Shown here one piece after another: positions 16,806 through 26,932 of a stretch of 64,000 nucleotides of DNA. The DNA comes from Methanoculleus taiwanensis (GTDB lineage: Archaea; Halobacteriota; Methanomicrobia; Methanomicrobiales; Methanoculleaceae), in the NCBI RefSeq assembly GCF_004102725.1, contig NZ_LHQS01000002.1:124001-188000 (forward strand), written 5' to 3'. Numbering within the stretch: position 1 is the first letter of the stretch; every line of letters begins with the position of its first letter. A program made the position numbers and the translations under genes. The notes under the pieces were generated by a model that made no database searches, had not been told where the DNA came from, and saw only the letters and a list, made by a program, of their open reading frames with translations.

Positions 16806-17084
16806 TTAGCGTCGCTGCTCGGCCGTCTGGACGGTTTTCTCCTGCTCTTCAGACCATTCTGCAGTCTTTCTGATGTACAGCGTGGTCACGCCTGCATTCT
16901 TTAACTGCTCTTCGATGGAGAACCCCTGGCTCTCAGCCCAGCTGGTGACATCCTGCACCACGCCAGGTTTATCGGTCTCGACCTGCAGCACCTGTCCCTT
17001 CTTTAGCCTTCCGAACATCTCTTTCACGATGAGCATCGGCGCCTCGCAGGCACCGATGCAGTCTGCCGTCAAATCAGCGTACAT
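16806..17084 (-). CDS. TusA-like sulfur carrier (variant CEAP motif)
   Basis: This 92-residue TusA homolog has Cys13 in DCIGACEAPMLIVKE, one residue shorter before the cysteine than its neighbours and with CEAP in place of CPxP. The C-terminal NAGVTTLYIRKTAEW matches the family, followed by a polar Glu/Gln-rich tail of about 20 residues not seen in the sister copies. It is the middle of three consecutive TusA genes and starts 15 bases after the canonical copy. Either a persulfide carrier with altered partner choice, or a sulfur-handling adaptor. Confidence 0.85.
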   Translation of the reverse strand: MYADLTADCIGACEAPMLIVKEMFGRLKKGQVLQVETDKPGVVQDVTSWAESQGFSIEEQLKNAGVTTLYIRKTAEWSEEQEKTVQTAEQRR

Positions 17085-17099
17085 GGTCTTTTGTCCCCC

Positions 17100-17342
17100 T
17101 TACTTCATCCGACGAATATAGAATGTCATGATCCCGCCTTCTTTCTGGAAGTCCACCATCTCGTGTCCGACACGCTGTGCCCAGCGTTTGATGTCCTCCT
17201 CTGCGGCGGGGTCGTCCGCTTCCACTTTCAGAATCTCCCCGACACCGATCGCATCGATCTGTTCTTTCGCCATGGCGATCGGCATCGGGCAGTAAAGCCC
17301 GATACAGTCCACTTCAGCTGCCGGTTCGATTGATGAACTCAT
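17100..17342 (-). CDS. TusA family sulfur carrier (canonical CPxP)
   Basis: The first gene of the sulfur operon encodes an 80-residue TusA protein with the standard motif: DCIGLYCPMPIAMAKE, with Cys18 in CPMP. The rest reads ILKVEADDPAAEEDIKRWAQ and ends MTFYIRRMK. I start at the ATG at 17342 because GGAGGAGG lies seven bases before it; a longer open frame to 17402 lacks support. TusA proteins carry persulfide sulfur for cofactor, tRNA and Fe-S biosynthesis. Here it leads two sequence-variant copies, DsrE, a lysine-less NifS and NifU. Confidence 0.9.
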   Translation of the reverse strand: MSSSIEPAAEVDCIGLYCPMPIAMAKEQIDAIGVGEILKVEADDPAAEEDIKRWAQRVGHEMVDFQKEGGIMTFYIRRMK

Positions 17343-17404
17343 CTTTATGCCTCCTCCTCTCCCATCGGTCGGATCAAAGCGAAGAGCCGGCCGGTACGCC
17401 ATGC

Positions 17405-17430
17405 CCCGGTATCCCCGGGAGGGATACGGG
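17405..17430. repeat. Strong hairpin in leader of the sulfur operon
   Basis: The arms CCCGGTATCCC (17405-17415) and GGGATACGGG (17421-17430) pair over ten base pairs with one bulged base and a 5-base loop (CGGGA). No T-run follows, so it is not a simple terminator. It lies about 65-90 bases upstream of the first TusA start on the minus strand. Confidence 0.5.
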
Positions 17431-17985
17431 TGGACGGAATCTGTTCTGGCAAGACCTGTTCGGTACCGGAACGTTCGGCACCTGCAGCTGCCTCTCCGGG
17501 TTGTACATCAGTGGTGACGAACCCATGATCGCTGTCGGTCGCACGGTCTCTGAAGTCAAAGAATATAAGTATTCCCCCGATCTTCGAGTCTGATTGATCG
17601 GGAGATCTGTAACCGGTCGTGCGAAACCGGAGACGATACGTCACGGGGGGAGATCACCTTTCCGATGGCTCTCCGTCTCCCGTGGGATACCTGCCGGGGT
17701 TCGTGCCCCTCCCTCTCCTGGCGGGGCATGCGCTTATACGGAGTTCCCGATCCCGATCGGCTTATGTTCCGGGTTCCGCCTCTTTTGGTAAGAATCGCCG
17801 AAGAATCCTGTTTTTCCGGCAAACCCGGCGGAACAGAGATATCTCCTGCTGCCCCCTGTTCGCCTCACGTTCACGTTTAACGGCTATACTATGCTTTATG
17901 GCTCATATGGGTCATTAAACCCTCTTAAATTGGAATAAAACTGAATTATTGGCTTATTTTTAAATTCCTGCTTAGTAGTACCAAA

Positions 17986-17996
17986 AATATTAAAAA
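17986..17996 (+). promoter_or_regulatory. TATA box of pdaD
   Basis: AATATTAAAAA, preceded by the BRE-like ACCAAAA, lies 25-35 bases before the pdaD ATG. The predicted transcript would have a leader of only a few bases. Confidence 0.55.
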
Positions 17997-18020
17997 ACTC
18001 TAGAGATAAGAAGATCGATA

Positions 18021-18563
18021 ATGTTTGTTCCGACTAAGTGTTTCTTCACGAAAGGTGTAGGCGTTCATAAAGATAAACTGGCATCATTTGAACTCGCGCT
18101 CCGACAGGCGGGCATCGAGAAGTACAATTTGGTATATGTCTCCAGCATCTTCCCACCGAACTGCAGACTGATTGACCGGGAGGATGGACTGCGGGAGCTA
18201 CATCCTGGCTCCATCGTCTACGTCGTGATGGCACGAAGCGAGACGAACGAACCAAACCGGCTGATCTCGGCCGCTATCGGGCATGCCATGCCGAAGGAGA
18301 GCAATGAATATGGCTACCTCTCCGAACACCATGCTTACGGCGAGACATCTGAGATCAGCGGCGAGTACGCAGAGGATCTCGCGGCGACCATGCTCGCGAC
18401 GACGCTCGGAATAGAGTTCGACCCTGACCGGGCGTGGCAGGAGCGGGAACAGATCTATAAAGCCAGTGGTAAGATCATTTACACGACCCATAACTGCCAG
18501 GCTGCCGAAGGGGATATGGACGGCAAGTGGACGACGGTCATCTCAGCGGCAGTCTTCGTCTGA
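18021..18563 (+). CDS. pdaD: Pyruvoyl-dependent arginine decarboxylase
   Basis: The 180-residue proenzyme decarboxylates arginine to agmatine, the first step of archaeal polyamine synthesis. It self-cleaves between two serines, here Ser41-Ser42 in [12 protein letters not shown], making the pyruvoyl group on the beta chain. Other family blocks are [20 protein letters not shown] and [14 protein letters not shown]. Length matches the family. It stands alone with a strong AT-rich promoter and a T6 run just after the stop. Confidence 0.94.
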   Translation: MFVPTKCFFTKGVGVHKDKLASFELALRQAGIEKYNLVYVSSIFPPNCRLIDREDGLRELHPGSIVYVVMARSETNEPNRLISAAIGHAMPKESNEYGYLSEHHAYGETSEISGEYAEDLAATMLATTLGIEFDPDRAWQEREQIYKASGKIIYTTHNCQAAEGDMDGKWTTVISAAVFV

Positions 18564-18580
18564 TTCGTCCGCGACCCCAC

Positions 18581-18586
18581 TTTTTT
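18581..18586 (+). terminator. T-run terminator after pdaD
   Basis: A run of six T, about 17 bases after the pdaD stop, fits the simple U-rich terminators of archaea. Confidence 0.4.
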
Positions 18587-18697
18587 AAAGCACCGCTGAT
18601 GGTACCGCTCTTCTCAGGTCGCTTCTCTCTGCCGTCACCTCCCCGATCGAACGGAAAACAAAATATCTACCAGAACCCATAGTATTCAGGTTTTGAT

Positions 18698-19983
<1,286 letters not shown>

Positions 19984-19987
<4 letters not shown>

Positions 19988-20880
19988 CCCTCATCAGCAA
20001 ACTGCTGCCGACGACGGTGGTCGGCAGCTACCCGGTCTCCGGGAAGAAAGGGCTCCTCTCCCTCGACCCGCTGAAGCACGCAGTCGAGGTCGCGGTCGCC
20101 GACCAGGTGGCGGCCGGAATCGACATAATCTCCGACGGCCAGGTCCGGGGGGATATGGTGCAGGCGTTCACCTCCCGGCTCCCCGGGATCAAAGGGCAGT
20201 CGGTTGTCGGCAGGGTGATGCCCCCGGCAAAACCGCTCACGGTCGCGGATACGAAGTACGCCATCTCGAAGCATCCGAAGGTCAAAGGTATCCTGACCGG
20301 TCCGTCCACCCTTGCCCACGCCCTCAAGATCGAGACGCCGATCTATCGAAACCGTGAGGAACTGGTGCTTGACCTCGCTTCGGCTCTGGCTGTCGAGGCG
20401 AGGAATCTCGAGGCTGCCGGCGTGATCCTCCTCCAGATCGATGAGCCTATCCTCTCGACGGGTGCGGCGGATCTTGCGGTTGGACGCCAGGCAGTGAACG
20501 CTATCGTCTCGTCGCTCCGCATCCCGACCGCTCTTCACGTCTGCGGAGGAGTCGGGGCGGTCATCGACGATATCCTGAAGGCGAACGTCTCGGTCTTCGA
20601 CTTCGAGTTCGCGGTAAACCCCGGGAATCTTGAAGTCCTCTCGAAGAAGGACCTCCGGGGAAGGCTGGTCGGCTATGGCTGCGTGGACTCGAGCAGCCCC
20701 GGTATCGAGAGTGTGGAGACGATCCGGGCGCGTATCGAAGAAGGGATCGATATCTTCGGAGCACGAGCGATGCTCCTCGATCCCGACTGCGGTCTGCGGA
20801 TGCAGACCCGGGAGGCAGCTTTTGGAAAACTCAAAAATATGGTCGCGGCGGCCGCCGAGCTGCGGACCGAGTACGCTTAG
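19984..20880 (+). CDS. metE: Archaeal methionine synthase (MetE C-terminal domain type)
   Basis: This 298-residue protein corresponds to the catalytic C-terminal half of MetE. Short archaeal forms transfer a methyl group, probably from methylcobalamin or a corrinoid protein, to homocysteine. [14 protein letters not shown] opens the barrel, [10 protein letters not shown] is the family signature, and HVCGG (near residue 180) and DPDCGL (near 263) provide the zinc ligands His, Cys and Cys. It overlaps aspS by four bases and ends overlapping the convergent RecA-like gene by four bases. Confidence 0.9.
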
Positions 20881-21461
20881 ATCACCCTGGTGGTGGTCGA
20901 GAGTTCGAGCCCTTTCGCGGTGATGTTATACGGCACCGCCCGCTGGGGCACGTTCATCCCTTTTATTTTCTCGACGGAAAGTGTCCGCTCGAACTCGTTG
21001 CCGTGGAGCTCCTGCCGCAGAACGATGACCACATCCGCCGCACGCATGAGGCAGGTCTCTTCCACCGGTGAGTGGATCCCCCGGTAGAGGAGGAAGAGAA
21101 TGTTCGATCCCTCCCGGAGGCGGTCTTTTGTGGTATGGGCGAGGAACTCGGCGGCGGCGTCGATGCCGTAGTTGTGGATGAGTGTCGAGAGCGAATCCAC
21201 GACGATACGTTCGCCCCGCATCGCTGTTGCGAGCTCCTTGAGCGAGAGTTCCCGTCCGTCGTGCATTTCACCCGTCGGTTCTGCATCGAGCATCAGGTAT
21301 CGGCACTCCTCGTTACCAGCCTTCCAGAACTGCTGCGCCAGCAGCTCAAGGCCGCTTAACGCCGTTCCGTAGACGATTATCCGTGTACCGACCGGAAACC
21401 CGCCCTCGATGGTGAGGTCAAGACCGGCAATGCCGGTCGGCCGTTTTTTTGTGTCTGTCAC
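20877..21461 (-). CDS. RecA/KaiC-superfamily protein with degenerate P-loop
   Basis: The 194-residue protein has the RecA-like core seen in archaeal KaiC-type signalling ATPases: TGIAGLDLTIEGGFPVGTRI before the P-loop, RIVVDSLSTLIHNYG as Walker B, and the C-terminal strand region NITAKGLEL. The Walker A position reads YGTALSGLELLAQ and lacks the GK(S/T) lysine, so ATP hydrolysis is unlikely. It may be a regulatory or structural relative. It is convergent with metE and has a long AT-rich upstream region (21462-21540). Function unknown. Confidence 0.75.
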   Translation of the reverse strand: MTDTKKRPTGIAGLDLTIEGGFPVGTRIIVYGTALSGLELLAQQFWKAGNEECRYLMLDAEPTGEMHDGRELSLKELATAMRGERIVVDSLSTLIHNYGIDAAAEFLAHTTKDRLREGSNILFLLYRGIHSPVEETCLMRAADVVIVLRQELHGNEFERTLSVEKIKGMNVPQRAVPYNITAKGLELSTTTRVI

Positions 21462-21595
21462 GTATATATGCCCCCAAAAAAACTATGAACCATATCCGTC
21501 AGGATATATATAAGTATGCTCATAACGACCGAACCCTCTCGGTCGATGATATCAAAGACCAAAGTGTATGAAAAGTCTGCTTCCGACCTCCGCCG

Positions 21596-23131
21596 TCACG
21601 GACGGGGAGGGCAGTACTGTTCACGAAGAACTTTTCGCATCAGTTTCCAGCCGTTCACCCGGGGGAGCTTGTCGACGATGAGGATCTTCCGGGGCACTTT
21701 ATACCCGGCAAGCTGCTCTTTCGCGTATGTGACGATCATCTCGGGAGTGAGGCCGCCCTCAGCCGGGACGACTGCTGCAACCGGAACCTCGCCCCGATGC
21801 TCGTCGTTGCACCCGAAGACCGCGACATCCCTGACCCCCGGGTGCTCCATAAGGACGTTCTCTACCTCCGTCGGGTAGATCTTCCATCCCGACATGACGA
21901 TCATATCCTTCTTCCGGTCGGTAATGAAGAGCATGCCACTCTCGTCGAGGTAGCCGATATCTCCGGTGAGGAACCAGCCTTCCGGAAGGAAGACCGATGC
22001 GGTCTCCTCGGGCATCTGCCAGTATCCTGCCGCAACCGAAGGGCCGCGGAGAGCGATCTCGCCGATCTCATGCGGTGAAAGTTCCCGTTCGGGGGTGTTT
22101 TCGTCGACGATCCGCACCTCCGAGAACCCGACCGGCGTCCCGACACTGCGGAACTCATCTGCCGTCGTGTAGTGCTCGGGGCGGATGGCAGTCCCCGTCC
22201 CGACGACGATCGTCTCGGATAGGCCGTAGGCGTTGACGACCGGTATGCCGAACCGCTCGTGGAATGGCCTCCAGACTGCGGGCACGAGCGGCCCTCCCCC
22301 GCTGATCATCAGCCGTGCCGATGCAAGCCTCTTCTCGGTGCCGGGCGGCGAGCGGAGCAGCGAGTGGATCACCGGCGGCATCCCGGCGAGAACAGTGGCA
22401 CGGTACCGCTCTGCAAGGTCGAGATACGGTTCAAGGTCGAACCGCTCCATGACGACATAAGAACCCCCCGCCCGGAGGGCGGAGATCCCCCAGCTCACGC
22501 CGACGTGGCCCATCGGGTAGATCCCGAGGTACGTATCGTCCCCGGTCAGGCCGAGCACTTCCCGTTCGGCATCCATCGCCGCGATCCAGTTGCCGTGGGT
22601 GAGCATCGCTCCTTTCGGTCTGCCGGTCGTCCCTGACGTGTACTGGATCTGGCAGAGTTCGTCGAAGCGGCAGTGCGCCGGCCGGAGATATGGCGACGAT
22701 CCCTGAAGGTCTGCCCATGCCGTGGCTCCCTCTCCGCCGCCGACGGCGATCACCTCCCGCAGTGCCGGAGCTTCCTTCCGGATCTTCCCGGCCGTGACGC
22801 TGCCGGGAGTATCGGTGATGATCGCCGTAGCCCCGGCATCCCTGACGGCGTAGAGGAGCTCGGCCTCCCGGTAGACACGGTTCGTCGGTACCGCAACGCA
22901 GCCGATCCGCCAGAGGGCGAAGTAACTGATGAGATATTCCGGCGAACTGTCGAGGTAGATGCAGACCCGGTCACCTGCCTCGATGCCGATCCTGTGAAGC
23001 CCGTTTCCGATCCGGTTCACCTGATCGAGCAGCCGGGCTGTCGAATACTCCTCTCCGCGGGATGGAATTATCAGAGCGGTCTTTGAGCGGTTGCAGGCGT
23101 TGACGTCGAGAAATGTGGTACAGTTCGGCAT
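21596..23131 (-). CDS. AMP-forming acyl-CoA synthetase (long-chain fatty-acid-CoA ligase type)
   Basis: The 511-residue protein is a full-length ANL-family adenylating enzyme. The ATP/AMP motif IQYTSGTTGRPKGAMLTHGN (near residues 160-180), NAYGLSET, and the hinge region GWFLTGDIGYLDESGMLFIT followed by DRKKDMIVMSGWKIYP are all present. The C-terminal lysine region reads LPRVNGWKLMRKVL. Acyl substrate cannot be told from the sequence. It is a single gene on the minus strand, with a GGTTATACAC promoter candidate near 23187 and no evident operon partner. Confidence 0.9.
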   Translation of the reverse strand: MPNCTTFLDVNACNRSKTALIIPSRGEEYSTARLLDQVNRIGNGLHRIGIEAGDRVCIYLDSSPEYLISYFALWRIGCVAVPTNRVYREAELLYAVRDAGATAIITDTPGSVTAGKIRKEAPALREVIAVGGGEGATAWADLQGSSPYLRPAHCRFDELCQIQYTSGTTGRPKGAMLTHGNWIAAMDAEREVLGLTGDDTYLGIYPMGHVGVSWGISALRAGGSYVVMERFDLEPYLDLAERYRATVLAGMPPVIHSLLRSPPGTEKRLASARLMISGGGPLVPAVWRPFHERFGIPVVNAYGLSETIVVGTGTAIRPEHYTTADEFRSVGTPVGFSEVRIVDENTPERELSPHEIGEIALRGPSVAAGYWQMPEETASVFLPEGWFLTGDIGYLDESGMLFITDRKKDMIVMSGWKIYPTEVENVLMEHPGVRDVAVFGCNDEHRGEVPVAAVVPAEGGLTPEMIVTYAKEQLAGYKVPRKILIVDKLPRVNGWKLMRKVLREQYCPPRP

Positions 23132-23248
23132 AGCGTATCCCCTTTGGTCGGGATGCGGGGGCAGTCCGGCATCGCTGATCCGCAGTGTATAACCTTGTCC
23201 ATCAGCGGATAAATATATTGTCGAAAAAATGGGGTGGGTGGGAATGGA

Positions 23249-25693
23249 TTACTGGTACTCGAGAGGCTGCACCTCTTTCGGGAGCCCACCCTTGAAATGC
23301 TGCTGGATCTTCTGGTAGTACTGCCGCAGCCGCTCGTTCATCGTTGCGTGAACCTTACCCGTTGCCTCGGTAAAGTGTCCGGGCTCGACGAAGCGCGACC
23401 CGTCGCGGAGGGCTGCCATGGCGGCCTCGCGGGCGAGTGCTTCGAGGTCGGAACCGACGAATCCCTCGGTATTCGAGGCCAGCTTCGTGATGAGCGCATC
23501 GCGGGCGGGGTCGACAAGGTCGAGCTTCTGCTCGGTGAGCAGGCCGACGATCTTCTTTCGTCGTGCCGACCGTTTCAGTCTCTCATCGCCGTTCCCCGGG
23601 TTTGCTTCTGCCACTGCTGCTTCCGGCCGGCCGGCGAGGTGGGGGACGAGATCGTCGACGGTGATCTGTTTCTCGGTGCCGAGCATCCCGATAAGGTCTT
23701 CAAGCTGGCTCTCGGTGAACCCATCGGTCTTATCGACGATCTCCTCGAGCGTGGAGCCGGCGATAGGCACGTAGCGTGTGTGGATACGAAGAATCCGGTT
23801 CCGGTCGGCAGGTACGGGTTCGCCGATGTAGACCAATCGATCGAACCTGCCCGGCCGGAGGAGTGCCGGATCGATCATATCCGGACGGTTCGTCGCTCCC
23901 ATGACGACGACCCCGCGGAGCTCTTCGAGCCCATCGATCTCGGTGAGAATCTGGTTTAAGACGCTCTCGATGACATGCGATTCGCCGCCTCCGCCCCGCG
24001 CCGGCGTCAGTGCATCCATCTCGTCGAAGAAGATGATCGATGGGGCAACCTGGCGGGCCTTCTTGAATACCTCGCGGACCGCCCGCTCGCTCTCACCGAC
24101 CCACTTGGAGAGGAGCTGGGGGCCCCGTACCGGGACGAAGTTTGCGCCGCTCTCGGTGGCAACAGCCTTTGCGATGAGAGTTTTCCCGGTTCCCGGCGGC
24201 CCATAAAGGAGGACGCCTTTCGGCGGCTCGATCCCGAGCTCCTCGAACCGCTCCCGCTCCGTAAGCGGGTACTCGACGGCCTCGCGGATATCCATCTTTG
24301 CTTCTTCGAGCCCGCCGACGTCGCTCCACGATGTGTGGGGCACCTCGAGGAGCACTTCACGCATGGCGCTCGGACCGACGTCCCTGAGTGCATCGCGGAA
24401 GTCGCCTGGCAGCACTTCCATCTTCTCGAGCACCTCAGGGGGGATCTCCTCCGCATCGAGGTCGATCTCGGGGAGGTATCGTCTGAGCGCTTTTATGGCC
24501 GCTTCCCTGGCGAGCGCTGCGAGATCGGCACCGACGAACCCGTGGGTCTGCTTGGCGATGCTGTCGATATTCACGTCGTGTGCAAGCGGCATGCCGCGGG
24601 TGTGGATGTGGAGAACCTGAATGCGGTCGTCCTCCGGCGGAACGCCGATCTCGATCTCGCGGTCGAACCGGCCGGGCCTCCGGAGAGCGGGGTCGATGGC
24701 ATCGAGGCGGTTCGTCGCTCCGATGACCACGACCTGGCCACGCTCTTCAAGGCCGTCCATCATCGTGAGCAGCTGGGCGACCACACGCCGCTCGACCTCG
24801 CCGGTCACCTCTTCCCGGCGTGGGGCGATCGAGTCGAGCTCGTCGATGAAGATGATGGCGGGAGCATGCTGGCGGGCGTCCTCGAAGACCTCCCGAAGCC
24901 TCTGTTCGCTCTCACCGTAGTACTTGGAGATCACTTCAGGCCCTGCGATCGAGATGAAGTGGGCGCCGCTCTCGCTTGCAACGGCCTTTGCGATGAGGGT
25001 CTTCCCGGTTCCCGGCGGCCCATAAAGGAGGACGCCTTTCGGCGGTTCTATGCCGAGCTTTGAAAAGATCTCGGGGTGGCGCATGGGGAGCTCGATCGTC
25101 TCGCGGACACGCTGCAGTTCGTCCTTGAGGCCGCCGATATCCTCGTAGCTGATCTTCTTTGCTCCTTCAAACCCTGCTGCGGGTTTTTCGGAGAATTCTA
25201 TCTTGGTATTCTTGGTGATGATCACCGCGTTCTCCGGTTCGACCACGACGGCTTTGAACGCCACGAGCTGGGGCTGCATAAACGGAAGGCCGGCCTGGAT
25301 CGGGACGGAGTCGTTCTTTACGATCGGGAAGTCTATCAGCTTGTTGACGACGCTGCTGTAGTTGATAGGGAGCTGCTTGGGGAGGTCTTCGGGTGGGGCG
25401 AGAACTACCCGTTTTGCTTCGACCTCCTCGTCAAGTGTCTTGATATTGACCCGATCACCGATGCTGGCACCGGTATTGAGCCGTGTGAAGTTGTCGATGC
25501 GGACTTTACCCTGATGCCAGTCGTTCACCATGGCACGCCAGACCTTTGCAACGGTCCGTCGTTTCCCTTCGATGGCGATGAGGTCACCCGGGCTCAGCCT
25601 GAGCTGGAGCATGGTATCAGGGTCGAGCCGCGCCTTTCCCGCGCCCTGATCCTCCGGATAAGCACTATCGACTTTCAAGTATATTTCGGGCAT
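23249..25693 (-). CDS. CDC48/VCP-like AAA ATPase with insertion in D2
   Basis: This 814-residue unfoldase (archaeal p97/VAT) has an N-domain (1-190, with [20 protein letters not shown]) and two AAA rings. Each has a full Walker [16 protein letters not shown] and an intact Walker B ([14 protein letters not shown] in D1, [14 protein letters not shown] in D2). The D2 small domain is unusual. After [16 protein letters not shown] a charged stretch of about 75 residues is inserted, and the helix pattern then repeats as [20 protein letters not shown]. The ATG at 25693 starts [10 protein letters not shown]; a longer open frame is antisense to larC. It shares a 45-base divergent promoter with larC. 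Confidence 0.94.
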   Translation of the reverse strand: MPEIYLKVDSAYPEDQGAGKARLDPDTMLQLRLSPGDLIAIEGKRRTVAKVWRAMVNDWHQGKVRIDNFTRLNTGASIGDRVNIKTLDEEVEAKRVVLAPPEDLPKQLPINYSSVVNKLIDFPIVKNDSVPIQAGLPFMQPQLVAFKAVVVEPENAVIITKNTKIEFSEKPAAGFEGAKKISYEDIGGLKDELQRVRETIELPMRHPEIFSKLGIEPPKGVLLYGPPGTGKTLIAKAVASESGAHFISIAGPEVISKYYGESEQRLREVFEDARQHAPAIIFIDELDSIAPRREEVTGEVERRVVAQLLTMMDGLEERGQVVVIGATNRLDAIDPALRRPGRFDREIEIGVPPEDDRIQVLHIHTRGMPLAHDVNIDSIAKQTHGFVGADLAALAREAAIKALRRYLPEIDLDAEEIPPEVLEKMEVLPGDFRDALRDVGPSAMREVLLEVPHTSWSDVGGLEEAKMDIREAVEYPLTERERFEELGIEPPKGVLLYGPPGTGKTLIAKAVATESGANFVPVRGPQLLSKWVGESERAVREVFKKARQVAPSIIFFDEMDALTPARGGGGESHVIESVLNQILTEIDGLEELRGVVVMGATNRPDMIDPALLRPGRFDRLVYIGEPVPADRNRILRIHTRYVPIAGSTLEEIVDKTDGFTESQLEDLIGMLGTEKQITVDDLVPHLAGRPEAAVAEANPGNGDERLKRSARRKKIVGLLTEQKLDLVDPARDALITKLASNTEGFVGSDLEALAREAAMAALRDGSRFVEPGHFTEATGKVHATMNERLRQYYQKIQQHFKGGLPKEVQPLEYQ

Positions 25694-25738
25694 TACCTCT
25701 AATTCATATATTCTCGGATTTATAAGTACTGTCGACGC
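25694..25738. promoter_or_regulatory. Compact divergent promoter cdc48 / larC
   Basis: The 45-base interval holds a TTATAAAT element for the minus strand (about 29 bases before the cdc48 ATG) and a CATATATTC element for the plus strand (about 32 bases before the larC ATG). Both transcripts would be almost leaderless and the two promoters interlock. Confidence 0.5.
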
Positions 25739-26932
25739 ATGAAGATCCTCCTCGTAGATCCGTTTCATGGTGCGGCAGGCGACATGATTATCGGCTCCCT
25801 GCTCGATCTGGGGGCGGGTGAGGCTCTGGTTAGAAGAGCGATGCAGTCTGTCGTGGCCGAACCGACATTCGGACGGGTAGACCGTGCCGGTATCTGGGCG
25901 GTCCGGGTCGAGACGCATGCACCTGTCCACCACCGCACGCTTGAGGAGGTGCTCGCCCGCCTCGATGAGAGCGTTGCACCCGCACCTGCCCTTGAGATGG
26001 CACGCCGGGTTTTTCACCGCCTGCACCGGGCCGAGGCGAGTGTCCACGGCCACGGCGCTCACTTCCACGAAGTCGGCGCCGACGATGCGATCGCCGATAT
26101 CGTCGGTGCATGCACTGCCCTCTGGTCGCTCGGGGTCGACGGTGTGGCCGTGCTCCCGATAGCACTCGGGCGGGGATTTGCCGTCGGTTCACACGGCACC
26201 TTCCCGATCCCTGCCCCTGCCACGGTTGCAGTCATCCGCGAGTCGGCGGTTCAGACGATGATCGGAACGGAGGAGCGGGAACTCTGCACCCCCACGGGAG
26301 CGGCGCTGCTCGCCGAGTTTGCGACCCTCTCCGCCGCAGAGATCTGGCCGGCCTCTATAACGGCGGTCGGCTACGGAGCGGGAAAGAGGAACCCGGAAGG
26401 GACGCCGAACGTCCTTCGGACATTTCTTCTTGAGAATGCCTCTCCTGTCCCCCACGACCGGGTGGATATCCTCGAGACCAACGTCGACGACGTGACGGGA
26501 GAAGTTCTTGCCTATACCCTCTCCCGCCTGATGGACGAAGGAGCACGGGATGCAAGTGCCCTCCCGCTCGTGATGAAGAAAGGGCGCAACGGTTATCTGA
26601 TCCGGGTGATCTGCAGGCAGGAGATGACCGATCACCTGGCCGGCGTCATGGCCCGGGAGCTTGGCACGCTCGGTATCCGGTGTCTGCCGTCCGTCCACCG
26701 GCTCACCATCGAGCGGACGGTTCAGCCGGTAACGGTCACGATACGAGGCAGGACATATACCATCGACGTCAAGTGCGGATGGTTCGCAGGGAAAGTCTCG
26801 TCCTTCAAGGCGGAGTTCGAGCAGGCGCGTCTCTGTGCCCGGGAACTCGACGTCCCGCTCCGGGAAGTGACCGGTATCGTCGAGGATGCGGCACGGGAGA
26901 TCTTCAGAGAACGGGGAGTACTTGACGAATGA
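25739..26932 (+). CDS. larC: LarC-type nickel pincer cofactor protein (DUF111)
   Basis: The 397-residue protein matches LarC, which inserts nickel into the pincer nucleotide cofactor of lactate racemase-type enzymes. Typical blocks are [20 protein letters not shown], the His-rich [20 protein letters not shown] (His ligands), [10 protein letters not shown] in the C-terminal domain, and [11 protein letters not shown]. LarB and LarE are not in this window. It overlaps radB by ATGA. Whether this organism makes the pincer cofactor or uses LarC in another nickel task is not shown. Confidence 0.9.
   Translation: MKILLVDPFHGAAGDMIIGSLLDLGAGEALVRRAMQSVVAEPTFGRVDRAGIWAVRVETHAPVHHRTLEEVLARLDESVAPAPALEMARRVFHRLHRAEASVHGHGAHFHEVGADDAIADIVGACTALWSLGVDGVAVLPIALGRGFAVGSHGTFPIPAPATVAVIRESAVQTMIGTEERELCTPTGAALLAEFATLSAAEIWPASITAVGYGAGKRNPEGTPNVLRTFLLENASPVPHDRVDILETNVDDVTGEVLAYTLSRLMDEGARDASALPLVMKKGRNGYLIRVICRQEMTDHLAGVMARELGTLGIRCLPSVHRLTIERTVQPVTVTIRGRTYTIDVKCGWFAGKVSSFKAEFEQARLCARELDVPLREVTGIVEDAAREIFRERGVLDE

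Larger units (their letters stand above)
17343..18020. other. Long non-coding interval upstream of sulfur operon and pdaD
   Basis: About 680 bases hold no ORF with recognisable protein character; open frames here are Arg/Pro-rich shadows. A CTTATATTC element on the minus strand near 17562-17572 could start the sulfur operon with a leader of about 190 bases containing the hairpin at 17405-17430. The right end (17880-18010) is strikingly AT-rich and carries the pdaD promoter. Confidence 0.5.

Noticed and set aside
17345-17644. 99-codon minus-strand frame upstream of the first tusA
   Set aside because: No domain, no ribosome site, and it overlaps the likely tusA operon leader with the hairpin.
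21797-22078. Open frames on the strand opposite the acyl-CoA ligase
   Set aside because: Shadows of the ligase; no independent start signal or family resemblance.
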